A DNA stretch of 64,000 bases from Streptomyces lanatus. GTDB taxonomy: Bacteria; Actinomycetota; Actinomycetes; Streptomycetales; Streptomycetaceae. The notes beneath the pieces were generated by a model. It did not search any database. It was not told the DNA's origin and saw nothing but the letters and a program-made list of their open reading frames with translations. A program made the translations under genes and the position numbers. The stretch lies in assembly GCF_014655715.1 (NCBI RefSeq), contig NZ_BNBM01000004.1, forward strand, positions 443,639 to 507,638. The letters are read 5' to 3'. This document shows, piece after piece, positions 51,888-60,606 of this stretch; the stretch's first letter is position 1; each line of letters opens with the position of its first letter.

Positions 51888-52346
51888 CTAGCGCACCGGG
51901 AAGGTCAGCCCGCGCTCGTTCTCCGGCCGGGGGCCGAAGATGCGGCGCTCCTTCTCCTCGATCGCCACGTCGTTGATGCTCGCCTCGCGACGGGTCATCA
52001 GCCCGTGCTCGTCGAACTCCCACAGCTCGTTGCCGTACGACCGCCACCACTGGCCGTCGGCGTCCCGGCACTCGTACTGGAAGCGGACCGCGATGCGATT
52101 GCCGTCGAAGGCCCACAGGTCCTTGCGCAGCGCGTACTCCAGCTCGCGCGCCCACTTCGCGGTGAGCAGCTCGACGATCTCGGCGCGGCCGGTGACGAAG
52201 GTGTCGCGGTTGCGCCACACCGAGTCCTCCGAGTAGGCGAGCGACACCTTGTGCGGGTCGCGGGTGTTCCAGGCGTCCTCGGCGGCCTGCACCTTCTGTA
52301 CTGCGGTCTCTCGGGTGAACGGGGGCAGGGGCGGGCGGTCGGTCAT
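51888..52346 (-). CDS. DUF1348 / NTF2-like (SnoaL-fold) protein
   Basis: 152 residues with GGAGG 5 bases before ATG 52346. [78 protein letters not shown] is the DUF1348 signature within the nuclear-transport-factor-2-like fold. These small cone-shaped proteins bind or convert small molecules. Divergent from the TetR gene, with both TetR-type palindromes in the shared region, so it is the likely TetR target. Confidence 0.9.
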   Translation of the reverse strand: MTDRPPLPPFTRETAVQKVQAAEDAWNTRDPHKVSLAYSEDSVWRNRDTFVTGRAEIVELLTAKWARELEYALRKDLWAFDGNRIAVRFQYECRDADGQWWRSYGNELWEFDEHGLMTRREASINDVAIEEKERRIFGPRPENERGLTFPVR

Positions 52347-52380
52347 GTCGTCCTCCGGGCCGAAAAGGCGGTAGGGGCAG

Positions 52381-52400
52381 CGGAGAACGGGCGTTCTCCG
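52381..52400. promoter_or_regulatory. TetR-type operator 1
   Basis: CGGAGAACGGGCGTTCTCCG has perfect 9-bp arms (CGGAGAACG / CGTTCTCCG) and a 2-base centre. It is 35 bp (centre to centre) from the second copy and sits close to the NTF2-like gene start, so it probably overlaps that promoter. Confidence 0.8.
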
Positions 52401-52417
52401 TGTGGCTGCTACGGTAG

Positions 52418-52433
52418 GAGAACGCTCGTTCTC
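52418..52433. promoter_or_regulatory. TetR-type operator 2
   Basis: GAGAACGCTCGTTCTC, 7-bp arms identical to the core of operator 1, lies 28 bases before the TetR start at 52461. Two equal sites in a divergent TetR region are the classic sign of autoregulation plus control of the divergent gene. Confidence 0.82.
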
Positions 52434-52460
52434 GCGTCAAGGAGAGGTCAGAGGTCGCAC

Positions 52461-53012
52461 ATGGACAGCGCAACCGCCCGGGATCAGGCACTGGACGCAG
52501 CGGAGACGCTGTTCTACGGGCGCGGCATCCAGTCCGTCGGCATGGACGACATCCGGGGCGCGTCCGGAGTCTCGCTCAAGCGGCTCTACCAGCTCTTCCC
52601 AGCGAAGGAGCAGTTGGTCGAGGCGTATCTGGAGCGACGCGACGTGCGCTGGCGCGGCGAACTCGCCGCATACGTGGAGCGGGAGCCGGACGCCGAGCGG
52701 CGGATCCTCGCCGTCTTCGACTGGCTTCAGGAGTGGTTCGGCGAGGAGGGCTTCCGCGGGTGCGCCTGGATCAACTCCTACGGCGAACTGGGCGCCCGGT
52801 CCGAGCGGGTGACGGGGCAGGTACGGGCGCACAAGGCGGCGTTCCGGGAGTACCTCGCCGGGCTGGTGGCGGACGCCGGGCTGCCCGACGCGCTGACCGG
52901 GCAGCTGTATCTGCTGGCCGAGGGTGCGATGGTGACGGCGGGGATAACGGGCGACGCGCGGGCGGGAGCCGAGGCGCGGGAGGCCGCTCGGTCGCTGTTG
53001 GCGGCACGCTGA
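52461..53012 (+). CDS. TetR-family repressor
   Basis: 183 residues from ATG 52461. N-terminal helix-turn-helix: ALDAAETLFYGRGIQSVGMDDIRGASGVSLKRLYQLFPAKEQLVEAYLERRD. The ligand domain includes WFGEEGFRGCAWINSYGELG, of the kind found in TetR regulators of oxidoreductase genes. It is divergent from NTF2-like, flavoprotein and aldo-keto reductase genes and most likely binds the two palindromes at 52381 and 52418. Confidence 0.92.
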   Translation: MDSATARDQALDAAETLFYGRGIQSVGMDDIRGASGVSLKRLYQLFPAKEQLVEAYLERRDVRWRGELAAYVEREPDAERRILAVFDWLQEWFGEEGFRGCAWINSYGELGARSERVTGQVRAHKAAFREYLAGLVADAGLPDALTGQLYLLAEGAMVTAGITGDARAGAEAREAARSLLAAR

Positions 53013-53134
53013 GCCTGGGCGGGCGGGCCCGGCACGGGGCCCACGTGGCGCAGGACACGTTCATGACAGGATTGAATTGAGGAAAGGTCAGGGAAGGCAT
53101 AGAGGCGCCCATGACTGCCCTGAAGGGATAACCC

Positions 53135-54505
53135 GTGCCGACCACTGCGCCTCCTCCTCTCATACCCCGAGCCGCAGGATCGCTTCCGTTCATCGGCCAC
53201 GCTCTGAAGATGCGCGACAACCTCGGCTTCATCGACTCGCTGCGCGACACACGGGAACCCCTTGTCGAAATCGTCCTGCAGCCCGGGACACGCACCATCG
53301 TGGTCCAGGACCCGGCCCTGATCCACCAGATGCTCAAGGCCCTGGCGCCCACCCTCGACAAGGGCCGGCTCTACGACAAGCTGGGCCAGCTGCTGGGCGA
53401 CAGTGTCGTCACCGCGACCGGCCGGACCCATGTACGCAAACGCCGCCAGGTGCAGCCGGCGTTCGCCCACAACGAGATCAACCGGTACGTCGACATCATG
53501 CGCGCCGAGGTGGCCGCCACGGTCGCCCGCTGGGAGCCCGGGCGGACCCTCGACGTACGCGAGGCGATGGTCGGGCTCAGCCTCGACATGCTGGCCAAGA
53601 CGGTGTTCGCCGGCAGCCTCGACGACGCCGTCTTCCGTCGGCTGCGCAGTGACCTGTCGGTGGTGCTGAACGACGTCGGTGTGCGCATCATGCTGCCCGA
53701 CTGGACCGAGCGCCTGCCGCTGCCCTTCAACCGCCGCTTCGACCGTGCCCGGGCCGGCGTACGGGCCACCATCAACACCGCCGTCGACGAACTGCAGGCC
53801 TCCGGGCACGACACCGGGGACATGCTCTCCATGCTGCTGCGCGCCATCGACGAGGAGACCGGCGAGCCGCTGACCGGGCATCAGATCTGCTCCGAGATCC
53901 TCACCCTGGCCGTGGCGGGCACCGAGACCACCGCGTCGGTGCTGTCCTGGACCCTGTACGAACTCGCCCGCAACCCCGACGTCGAGGACCGGATCCTGGC
54001 CGAGCTGGACGAGGTCCTCGGCGAACGTCCGGTCGCCCTCGACGACGTGGCCCGGCTGCCGTACCTGAACCGGGTGATCACCGAGACCCTGCGGTTGCAC
54101 CACCCTGGCTGGCTGGTCACCCGTCGCACCACCGAGGAGACCCGGCTCGGCGAGTGGACGCTGCCCGCCGGCACCGAACTGGCCTACTGCCAGCACGCCC
54201 TGCACCGCGACCCCGAGCGCTTCCCCGACCCGCACACCTTCGACCCGGACCGGTGGACCGACCCCGCACAGGAGCCTCCGCCGGGCGCGTTCCTGCCCTT
54301 CGGGGACGGCAAGCACAAGTGCATGGGGGACCGTCTCGCCCTCACCGAGATGGTCACGGCGCTCGCGACGATGCTGCGTTCGGTCCGGCTGGAACTCGCC
54401 GAGGGCCAGGTCATCCGCCAGGTCGCCCGGCTCACCGTACGGCCGCGCGCCCTGCGGATGACCGTCCGCCCCCGGAACCGTCCTGAGCCGGGGTCGGCCC
54501 AGTAG
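53135..54505 (+). CDS. cytochrome P450 (456 residues)
   Basis: Starts at GTG 53135. Key P450 features: I-helix LAVAGTETTASVLSW with the Thr that steers oxygen, ExxR in ITETLRLHHP, and haem-binding FLPFGDGKHKCMGDRLA with the cysteine thiolate. Length and the long C-terminal basic segment resemble the larger Streptomyces P450 classes such as those acting on terpenes or fatty acids rather than CYP105/107. No signal anchor. It stands alone between the TetR gene and the convergent ferredoxin-CYP105 unit. No terpene synthase is in the window, so no substrate is proposed. Confidence 0.93.
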   Translation: MPTTAPPPLIPRAAGSLPFIGHALKMRDNLGFIDSLRDTREPLVEIVLQPGTRTIVVQDPALIHQMLKALAPTLDKGRLYDKLGQLLGDSVVTATGRTHVRKRRQVQPAFAHNEINRYVDIMRAEVAATVARWEPGRTLDVREAMVGLSLDMLAKTVFAGSLDDAVFRRLRSDLSVVLNDVGVRIMLPDWTERLPLPFNRRFDRARAGVRATINTAVDELQASGHDTGDMLSMLLRAIDEETGEPLTGHQICSEILTLAVAGTETTASVLSWTLYELARNPDVEDRILAELDEVLGERPVALDDVARLPYLNRVITETLRLHHPGWLVTRRTTEETRLGEWTLPAGTELAYCQHALHRDPERFPDPHTFDPDRWTDPAQEPPPGAFLPFGDGKHKCMGDRLALTEMVTALATMLRSVRLELAEGQVIRQVARLTVRPRALRMTVRPRNRPEPGSAQ

Positions 54506-54678
54506 CGCAGCGGAACACCGTCGAGCGGCGCATCAGCCACTTCGAGCAGCGGTGGCGCGGCCCGGCCAGACGAACGACAAGCTCCCGATCGTCTGCCGGG
54601 CCGCACTCCACCCCACCGGCACCCTCATCCGGACCCGACACCGAACGAGGAAACCGGCCCTGGCTCGATGCCCGCCCG

Positions 54679-54909
54679 TCAACTCCCCCCTTCGGACACG
54701 GTGATGGCGCTGACCGGGCACGCCCGGGCCGCCTCCCGCACCATGGGGTCGCCGCCGCCGTCCTCGCGGCCGGGAAGCAGGGTGCTGAAGCCGTCGTCGT
54801 CCTGGGTGAACACGGAGGGGGCGGCGAGGGCGCACTGCCCGGCGCCGACGCAGACGTCATGGTCGATGTCGATGTGGATATGGCCTGATTCGTGCGTTTC
54901 GTTGTGCAT
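54679..54909 (-). CDS. 3Fe-4S ferredoxin (P450 electron carrier)
   Basis: 76 residues. A single-cluster ferredoxin: CVGAGQC near residues 20-26 and CPVSAI near 63-68, with the middle Cys of a 4Fe site replaced (Cys-x5-Cys, then Cys-Pro), which is the usual 3Fe-4S pattern of SoyB/SuaB-like ferredoxins. An N-terminal His-rich stretch (HNETHESGHIHIDIDHD) is notable. It starts 12 bases after the P450 stop, so the pair is co-transcribed and it most likely feeds electrons to that P450. Confidence 0.93.
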   Translation of the reverse strand: MHNETHESGHIHIDIDHDVCVGAGQCALAAPSVFTQDDDGFSTLLPGREDGGGDPMVREAARACPVSAITVSEGGS

Positions 54910-54921
54910 GACCGGAGCCTC

Positions 54922-56139
54922 TTACCAGGTCACGGGGAGTTCCAGCATCCCCTGGATCGTGTCGCCGGGTTTGAAGGGGATTTCCCCCGCCGGGACGGCA
55001 AGGCGCAGGGTGGGCAGGCGCTCGAAGAGGGTGCGCAGGGCGATCTCCATCTCGGCGCGGGCCAGGTTCTGGCCGAGGCACTGGTGGATGCCGAACCCGA
55101 AGGCGATGTGGTGGCGGGTGGGGCGGTGCCAGTCGATGGCATCGGGGTCGGGGTAGACGGACTCGTCGCGGTTGATGACCGAGGTCGAGAAGACCACGCC
55201 GTCGCCCGCCCGGATCGTCTCGCCGCCCGCCTCGATGTCCTCGGAGGCGACGCGCAGCAGCCCGTCCGCGATCGACAGCATCCGCATGAGCTCCTCGACC
55301 GCGGCGGGCAGCAACCCGGCGTCGGCGCGCAACTCGGCCAGCTGCTCCGGGTGTTGGAGCAGTGTGAAGGTACCCAGCGAGATCATGTTGGCGGTCGTCT
55401 CGTGGCCGGCGACCAGCAGGATGGTCGAGAGGGCGACGACTTCCTCGCGGTCGAGGTCGCCGTCGCGCAGCTGCCGGTGGACGAGTTCGTCGAGGACGCC
55501 GTCGCCGGGCTCCGGGTCCTTCTGCTTGCGGTCGATCAGCTCGATGAAGTAGTTCTCCAGCCGGTCCCGGGCGTCCATGGCCTCGGCCGCCGTGGCACCG
55601 CGCAGCAGGCGCCGGGACTCCCCCTCGAAGAAGTCGTGGTCGGCATAGGGCACGCCCAGCAGGGCGCAGATGACCATCGAGGGCACGGGCAGCGCGAAGG
55701 CGTTCACCAGCTCGGCGGGCGCCCCCTGGTCGATCATCGCGTCGAGCCGTTCGTCCACGATCCGCTGGATCTGCGGGCGCAGTTCGGCGGCTCGGCGGAG
55801 AGTGAAGCTGGGGACCATCATCCGTCGCTGGACCCGGTGTTCGGGGTCGTCGACGCCGAGCAGCGCGGACTTGCGGTCGCGTACCGCCGCGAACCGCTCG
55901 TTGGGCGCGGGGAAGCCGGGCCGGCCGCGGTCGGAGGACAGCCGAGGGTCGGCGAGCAGGGTGCGGGCGAGGGCGTGCCCGGTGACCAGCCAGACCGGGC
56001 GGCCGTCGTAGAGGGTGATGCGCGCCAGGGGGCGGGTGTCGCGGAGCGGGTCGTAGGCGGTGGGTGGGTGGTAGGGGCAGGTGCGGTTCTGGGGGAAGGC
56101 GACGGTGGGGGGTCGCGTCATATCGGTCATGTCCGTCAT
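54922..56139 (-). CDS. CYP105-type cytochrome P450
   Basis: 405 residues from ATG 56139 with GAGGT upstream; an earlier in-frame ATG at 56196 would place the palindromic operator inside the gene. I-helix ILLVAGHETTANMISLG, ExxR in VEELMRMLS (E-x-x-R), and haem motif FGFGIHQCLGQNLARAEM, the exact form typical of CYP105. PQNRTCPYHPPTAYDPLRD is the usual CYP105 opening. CYP105 enzymes oxidise xenobiotics or tailor natural products, with a partner 3Fe-4S ferredoxin, present here. A strong 19-bp palindrome lies 42 bases upstream, so expression is probably ligand-controlled. Confidence 0.94.
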   Translation of the reverse strand: MTDMTDMTRPPTVAFPQNRTCPYHPPTAYDPLRDTRPLARITLYDGRPVWLVTGHALARTLLADPRLSSDRGRPGFPAPNERFAAVRDRKSALLGVDDPEHRVQRRMMVPSFTLRRAAELRPQIQRIVDERLDAMIDQGAPAELVNAFALPVPSMVICALLGVPYADHDFFEGESRRLLRGATAAEAMDARDRLENYFIELIDRKQKDPEPGDGVLDELVHRQLRDGDLDREEVVALSTILLVAGHETTANMISLGTFTLLQHPEQLAELRADAGLLPAAVEELMRMLSIADGLLRVASEDIEAGGETIRAGDGVVFSTSVINRDESVYPDPDAIDWHRPTRHHIAFGFGIHQCLGQNLARAEMEIALRTLFERLPTLRLAVPAGEIPFKPGDTIQGMLELPVTW

Positions 56140-56180
56140 CGAGACCTCGCAGACGAGGGGTGCGTCGTGCCGATCTTCAT

Positions 56181-56199
56181 TAGATGCCTGGGGCATCTA
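56181..56199. promoter_or_regulatory. palindromic operator upstream of CYP105
   Basis: TAGATGCCTGGGGCATCTA: perfect 8-bp arms (TAGATGCC / GGCATCTA) with a TGG centre, 42 bases upstream of the P450 start. Form and length suit a dimeric MarR- or TetR-type repressor, but no regulator gene is adjacent. Confidence 0.65.
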
Positions 56200-56432
56200 G
56201 CTGACGACGCCAAGTTCGGCCAGATCGGGCGCGCGGACAATCTGGCCGGGGATCGTCGCACAGAGCTTCGGTCCGGTGGGCGCCGACCCCGTGCCGCACG
56301 GCTCGCCTCCGTAATTCGCTTGTCGGCGGGCCGCCGCCACCCCCAGAATCCGGCCATGCCTACGATCCTCGCCTTCCTGCCGCTGACCGCCGCCGCTCGT
56401 CCGGTGCGCGTCCAGCAGCAGCCCGGCCGACC

Positions 56433-57080
56433 GTGGAGGCCCTCGCTTCCCACGTCGTGACCGCCGCGCTCGTCGCGGGGCTGCTCGCGGGCTACGGCAT
56501 CGCCGTCCCGGTCGGCGCGGTCGCGACCTATCTCGTCTCCCTCACCGCCCGTACGTCCCTGCGGACCGGGGTCTGCGCCGCGCTCGGCGTCGCGACCGCC
56601 GACGGGCTCTACGCCCTCGTGGCCACCGTCGGCGGATCCGCGCTGGCCGCGGCGCTGCGTCCAGTCCTGGAGCCGCTGCGCTGGGCATCCGCCCTGGTCC
56701 TCGCGGTCCTCGCGATATGGGGCGCGGTCACTGCCGTACGCCACCACCGCGACCACCGGCTCGCCACCCGCTCCGCTCCCCCGCCCCCGAGCCCGGCGCG
56801 CGCCTATCTGGCGCTGCTCGGCATCACCCTGCTCAACCCGACCACCGTGATCTACTTCGCGGCCCTGGTCCTCGGCACCCGTTCGGCGGACGCCGTCTCC
56901 CTCCCGGAGCAGGGCGTGTTCGTCCTGGCCGCCTTCGTCGCGTCGGCGAGCTGGCAGGTACTGCTCGCCGGGGGCGGGGCGCTGCTCGGGCGGGTGCTGA
57001 CGGGGCGGCGTGGGCGGTTGGTGACGGCGCTGGTGTCGAGCGGCGTGATTCTGGCGCTGGCCGTGCGGATGACGGTGTAG
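56433..57080 (+). CDS. LysE-family amino-acid/metabolite exporter
   Basis: 215 residues, GTG start (56433), weak ribosome binding site. About six hydrophobic segments: VVTAALVAGLLAGYGIAVPVGAVATYLVSLTAR carries the family Pro-Val-Gly motif in helix 1, and LGITLLNPTTVIYFAALVLG the conserved LLNPxTxxYF motif. LysE/RhtB proteins export amino acids or small molecules by proton exchange. Divergent from CYP105; the P450 palindrome lies in the same 293-bp gap, so both could share control. Confidence 0.9.
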   Translation: MEALASHVVTAALVAGLLAGYGIAVPVGAVATYLVSLTARTSLRTGVCAALGVATADGLYALVATVGGSALAAALRPVLEPLRWASALVLAVLAIWGAVTAVRHHRDHRLATRSAPPPPSPARAYLALLGITLLNPTTVIYFAALVLGTRSADAVSLPEQGVFVLAAFVASASWQVLLAGGGALLGRVLTGRRGRLVTALVSSGVILALAVRMTV

Positions 57081-57168
57081 ATGCGGTGCGGGCGGGATGA
57101 ATCCCGTGCCTCCCGGTGTTCAGGGACGGTGCCAGTGAGCACCAGGACACGACGATGGGACCGATGTC

Positions 57169-57618
57169 ATGCCTCTTGAGGGCGAGTACGAGCCCAGCCC
57201 GACCCAGTGGGTACGCGAGCAGGTGGAGCTGTACGAGAGCTCCGGCGGCACCCGGGGCACGACCCTCATGGACACGGGGATGCCCGTGATCCTGCTGACC
57301 ACCAGGGGAGCCAGGAGCGGCAAGATCCGCAAGACGCCGCTGATGCGCGTCGAGCACGACGGCAGCTACGCCGCTGTGGCCTCGCTGGGCGGGGCGCCCA
57401 AGCACCCCGTCTGGTACCACAACGTCAAGGCCGATCCCCGGGTGGAACTGCGGGACGGTCCGGTCGTGCGCGAGATGAGGGCCCGCGAGGTCACCGGCGC
57501 GGAGAAGGACGAGTGGTGGGAGCGGGCCGTCGCGGCGTACCCGCCCTATGCGGAGTACCAGGAGAAGACCGACCGGGTGATCCCGCTGTTCGTTCTGGAG
57601 CCCTTCGAACAGGACTGA
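57169..57618 (+). CDS. F420-dependent nitroreductase-family (DDN-type) oxidoreductase
   Basis: 149 residues from ATG 57169. [76 protein letters not shown] is the hallmark of deazaflavin-dependent nitroreductase (Ddn/Rv3547) family proteins: the Arg-Ser-Gly-Lys-x-Arg-Lys loop and the PxWYHNL/VxAxP segment bind F420. Reduces quinones or xenobiotics. Stand-alone gene. Streptomyces makes F420, so cofactor supply is consistent. Confidence 0.92.
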   Translation: MPLEGEYEPSPTQWVREQVELYESSGGTRGTTLMDTGMPVILLTTRGARSGKIRKTPLMRVEHDGSYAAVASLGGAPKHPVWYHNVKADPRVELRDGPVVREMRAREVTGAEKDEWWERAVAAYPPYAEYQEKTDRVIPLFVLEPFEQD

Positions 57619-57681
57619 TCGGCTCCGGAAACTTTTTCCCACCCGGGGTGCATGAACCGTCCGACGCCGGGCACACGTGCG

Positions 57682-58653
57682 TCAGGCCCCGCCGCGTTCC
57701 CCCGTCGCGGCGGGGCTTCCGTATGCCTCCCGGGCGGAGCGCTCGGTCACATCGAGGAAGATCTGGTCCGCCTCGGCCACCGCGTCGGCGATGGACCGCT
57801 TGATGCGGACGGCGACCTCCTCGACCTGTTCGCTGTCGAGCCCGGGCACCAGATCGACGCGGGCCGCCACCAGTGCGGTGTCCAGGCCCGTCTTCATGCT
57901 GTACAGCGCCTCGACGCTGTCGATCTCCGGCTGTGCCGCCAAGAGCGCACGGATCCTGGCGTCAGCCTCCGGGTCGGCGGCCTCCCCGATCAGTTGGTCG
58001 CGGGCGTCACGGCCCAGCCGGTAGGCGACGTAGACCAGCAGCGCGCCGATCGCGAGTGAGGCGGACGCCTCCCAGACGACCTGTCCGGTGATCATGTGCA
58101 GGGCCATGCCGGCGAAGGCGAGCGTCACGCCGAGCACCGCGGTGGCGTCCTCGGCGACGACGGTGCGCAGCGCCGGGTCGCGCAGACCGTCCGCCAGGCC
58201 GCCCTGCCGGCGCACCTGGTGCAGCGCCCGCACCAGCGACACGCCCTCGGCGACGAAGGCGACGCCCAGCACGATCATGCCCGCCACATAGCCGCTGAAG
58301 TGCCCCTCGCCTCCGCCGCGCAGCGCCTCGAAGCCCTGGAAGAACGAGAAGCACCCGCCCATCACGAAGATGCCGACGGCGGCGAGCAGTGACCAGAAGT
58401 AGCGCTCCTTGCCGTAGCCGAAGGGATGACGGGCGTCGGCGGGGCGGCGGCTGCGGCGCAGCGCGGCCAGCAGGAAGACCTCGTTCAGGCTGTCCGCCAC
58501 GGAGTGCGCCGCCTCCGACAGCAGCGCCGGAGAGTGGGCGAAGAGTCCGCCGACAGCCTTGGCGACGGCGATGACGAGGTTGGCGGTGAGCGCCACCAGC
58601 ACGGTGATCCGGGTCCTGCGATCCGTCTTCGGTGCCTCGTTCGTCCTGCTCAC
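57682..58653 (-). CDS. cation diffusion facilitator (CDF) transporter
   Basis: 323 residues from GTG 58653; another GTG at 58686 is possible, neither start has a strong site. Six membrane segments. LFAHSPALLSEAAHSVADSLNEVF holds the HxxxD metal site of helix 2, and VVAEDATAVLG the matching helix 5 region; the loop has HPFGYGKERYFWSLLAAVGIFV, a family signature. The C-terminal cytosolic domain (SVEALYSMKTGLDTALVAARVDL) is the CDF dimerisation fold. Exports Zn, Mn or Fe; metal not predictable. Confidence 0.91.
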   Translation of the reverse strand: MSRTNEAPKTDRRTRITVLVALTANLVIAVAKAVGGLFAHSPALLSEAAHSVADSLNEVFLLAALRRSRRPADARHPFGYGKERYFWSLLAAVGIFVMGGCFSFFQGFEALRGGGEGHFSGYVAGMIVLGVAFVAEGVSLVRALHQVRRQGGLADGLRDPALRTVVAEDATAVLGVTLAFAGMALHMITGQVVWEASASLAIGALLVYVAYRLGRDARDQLIGEAADPEADARIRALLAAQPEIDSVEALYSMKTGLDTALVAARVDLVPGLDSEQVEEVAVRIKRSIADAVAEADQIFLDVTERSAREAYGSPAATGERGGA

Positions 58654-58754
58654 GTAACGCCGAATCCCCAGATCGATGGGGATCACACCGTGCCGTCGAC
58701 GGAAATCGGGGGACTCGTGGGAGGCGGGACATACGGCGGAGAGGAGTGCCGGAC

Positions 58755-59767
58755 ATGAGCGGCGGGGGCAACGCGGCGTACGGGAGGAAGCCCTTCCAGC
58801 GGTCCAGGGCGCACTTCACGGACCGGATCACGGCGGACGGGCGGGACGGCTGGCCGGTGGAGGCGGGCCGCTATCGGCTGGTGGTCAGCCGCGCCTGTCC
58901 GTGGGCGAGCCGGGCACTGGTGTCCCGGCGGCTGCTCGGACTGGAGGGCGCGCTGTCGCTGGCGGTCGCCGACCCGATCCAGGACGACCGGAGCTGGCGC
59001 TTCACGCTGGACCCGGGCGGCCGGGACCCGGTGCTCGGCATCCGCTATCTGAGCGAGGCGTACGACCGGCGGGAGACCGGCTACCCGGGCGGCGTCAGCG
59101 TGCCCGCGATCGTGGACGTGCCCACCGGCCGGCTCGTCACCAACGACTACCAGCAGATCACCCTGGACCTCGCCACCGAGTGGACGGCACTGCACCGCGA
59201 AGGTGCGCCCGACCTGTATCCGAAGGCGCTGCGGGACGAGATCGACGCCGTGATGGCGGACGTCTACGAGGACGTCAACAACGGTGTGTACCGGGCGGGC
59301 TTCGCCACCGGCCAAGCGCGCTACGACGAGGCGTACGACCGGCTGTTCCGGCGGCTGGAGCTGTTGGCGGAGCGGCTGTCCGGGCGGCGTTATCTGGTCG
59401 GCGACGCCATCACGGAGGCGGACATCCGGCTGTTCACCACGCTGGTCCGCTTCGACGCCGTCTATCACGGCCATTTCAAGTGCAACCGCTGGAAGTTGAC
59501 GGAGAATCAGGTGCTGTGGGCGTATGTCCGCGATCTCTACCAGACGCCGGGGTTCGGTGACACCGTGGACTTCGACCACATCAACGGCACTACTACCTGG
59601 TGCACAGCGGCATCAACCCGACCGGAATCGTGCCCCTCGGCCCTGACCCGGTGGGCTGGTTGACGCCGCACCACCGCCAGGAGCTGGGCGGCAGGCCGTT
59701 CGGCGACGGGACGCCGCCCGGGCCGGTGCCCGAGGCCGAGCGGGTCCCGGCGGGCGGACGACCCTGA
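58755..59767 (+). pseudogene. glutathionyl-hydroquinone-reductase-like (Xi-class GST) gene with a 1-base frameshift
   Basis: ATG 58755 with GAGGAG upstream. The first 276 residues fit the family: SRACPWASRALVSRRLLGLEG with the catalytic Cys, VSVPAIVDVPTGRLVTNDY, YDRLFRRLELLAERLSGRRYLVGDAITEADIRLFTTLVRFDAVYHGHFKCN. After VDFDHIN the frame turns into GTTTWCTAAST and stops at 59663. Reading one base out from 59585 gives RHYYLVHSGINPTGIVPLGP and runs to a stop at 59767, exactly the conserved C-terminus. Expected bases are AAG CGG; the sequence has AACGG, so one G seems missing. Could be a sequencing error or a true frameshift. Confidence 0.85.
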
Positions 59768-59791
59768 TCGACGGAGGAGGCGCGGGCGCGC

Positions 59792-60106
59792 ATGGCCAAG
59801 AAGAACAAGAAGCAGAAGAAGCTGAAACTCCCCCTGGCCTACAAGCCGCTGGGTTTCGCCCTGGGCTGGGCGAGCGGGGCGCTGGCGGGGCTCGCCTTCC
59901 GCAAGACCTGGATGGCGATCCGGAACGAGGAGGACGCACCCGACGCGCTGGACCGGGAGCGCGGCTGGGGCGAGATCCTGCTCGCGGCCGCGGTCCAGGG
60001 CGCCCTCTTCGCGGTGGCCCGCAGCCTGGCGGACCGCACGGGAGCGAAGGCGATCGAACGGAAGACGGGCGTGTGGCCGGTGACGGACCAGGGCGGCCGG
60101 GACTGA
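59792..60106 (+). CDS. DUF4235 membrane protein
   Basis: 104 residues, with GGAGGAG upstream of ATG 59792. Starts with a strongly basic stretch (MAKKNKKQKKLKLPL), then YKPLGFALGWASGALAGLAFRKTWMAI and ILLAAAVQGALFAVARSLADR, two hydrophobic helices. Both patterns are the DUF4235 hallmark. Function unknown. Follows the frameshifted gene after 24 bases, so may share its transcript. Confidence 0.88.
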   Translation: MAKKNKKQKKLKLPLAYKPLGFALGWASGALAGLAFRKTWMAIRNEEDAPDALDRERGWGEILLAAAVQGALFAVARSLADRTGAKAIERKTGVWPVTDQGGRD

Positions 60107-60134
60107 GGGCGGCCCCGGCCCTGGGGGCGTGGGC

Positions 60135-60527
60135 TCAGCCCTGTTTCGGTGCCGTCGCCGTCACGCGGCGCAGGGTGAAGGAGTGGCCGGCCGGGTCGGA
60201 GTAGCCGCGCTCCTCATGCGGACCGGCGGGCTCCTTCGTCTCGACGGGACGGCCGCCGAGCCCGACGATGCGGCGCTCGGCCTCGTCCAGGTCCTCCACC
60301 ACGAAGTCCAGATGGGCCTGGAGGGAGTTCTCTGGGCGCGGCCAGCTCGGCGGGGTCGCGTTCATGTCGCGGCGAAACGCCAGCCGGGTCCCGTCGGCAC
60401 CCCTGATCTCCACTCGGTTGGCGGTCACGTCCGTCTGCTCGCCTTCCAGAAGCTCCGTGTAAAAGAAGGCGAGCCTCTCGGGCTCGGCGCAGTCGAGCAC
60501 CACGAAGCCCGCTTTCACCACTGGCAT
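60135..60527 (-). CDS. VOC (glyoxalase/bleomycin-resistance-like) family protein
   Basis: 130 residues. AGFVVLDCAEPERLAFFYTELLEGEQTDV and HLDFVVEDLDEAERRIVGLGGRPVE give two beta-alpha-beta modules of the vicinal-oxygen-chelate fold, ending YSDPAGHSFTLRR with a metal-ligand-like Asp/His region. Likely a small metal-dependent enzyme or drug-binding protein. Convergent with the DUF4235 gene across 28 bases. Substrate unknown. Confidence 0.9.
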   Translation of the reverse strand: MPVVKAGFVVLDCAEPERLAFFYTELLEGEQTDVTANRVEIRGADGTRLAFRRDMNATPPSWPRPENSLQAHLDFVVEDLDEAERRIVGLGGRPVETKEPAGPHEERGYSDPAGHSFTLRRVTATAPKQG

Positions 60528-60606
60528 GGTTCCTCCGCAGGAGTCCTGGGCGCGGGACGCGCTGCCCCGCCGCCCTGTCCCCCACGGGTGTCCAGGTCGG
60601 CCCGTT

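Noticed and set aside
56356..56460. Short frame MPTILAFLPLTAAARPV before the LysE-type gene
   Set aside because: Only 34 codons, no Shine-Dalgarno and overlaps the LysE start; too weak to call.
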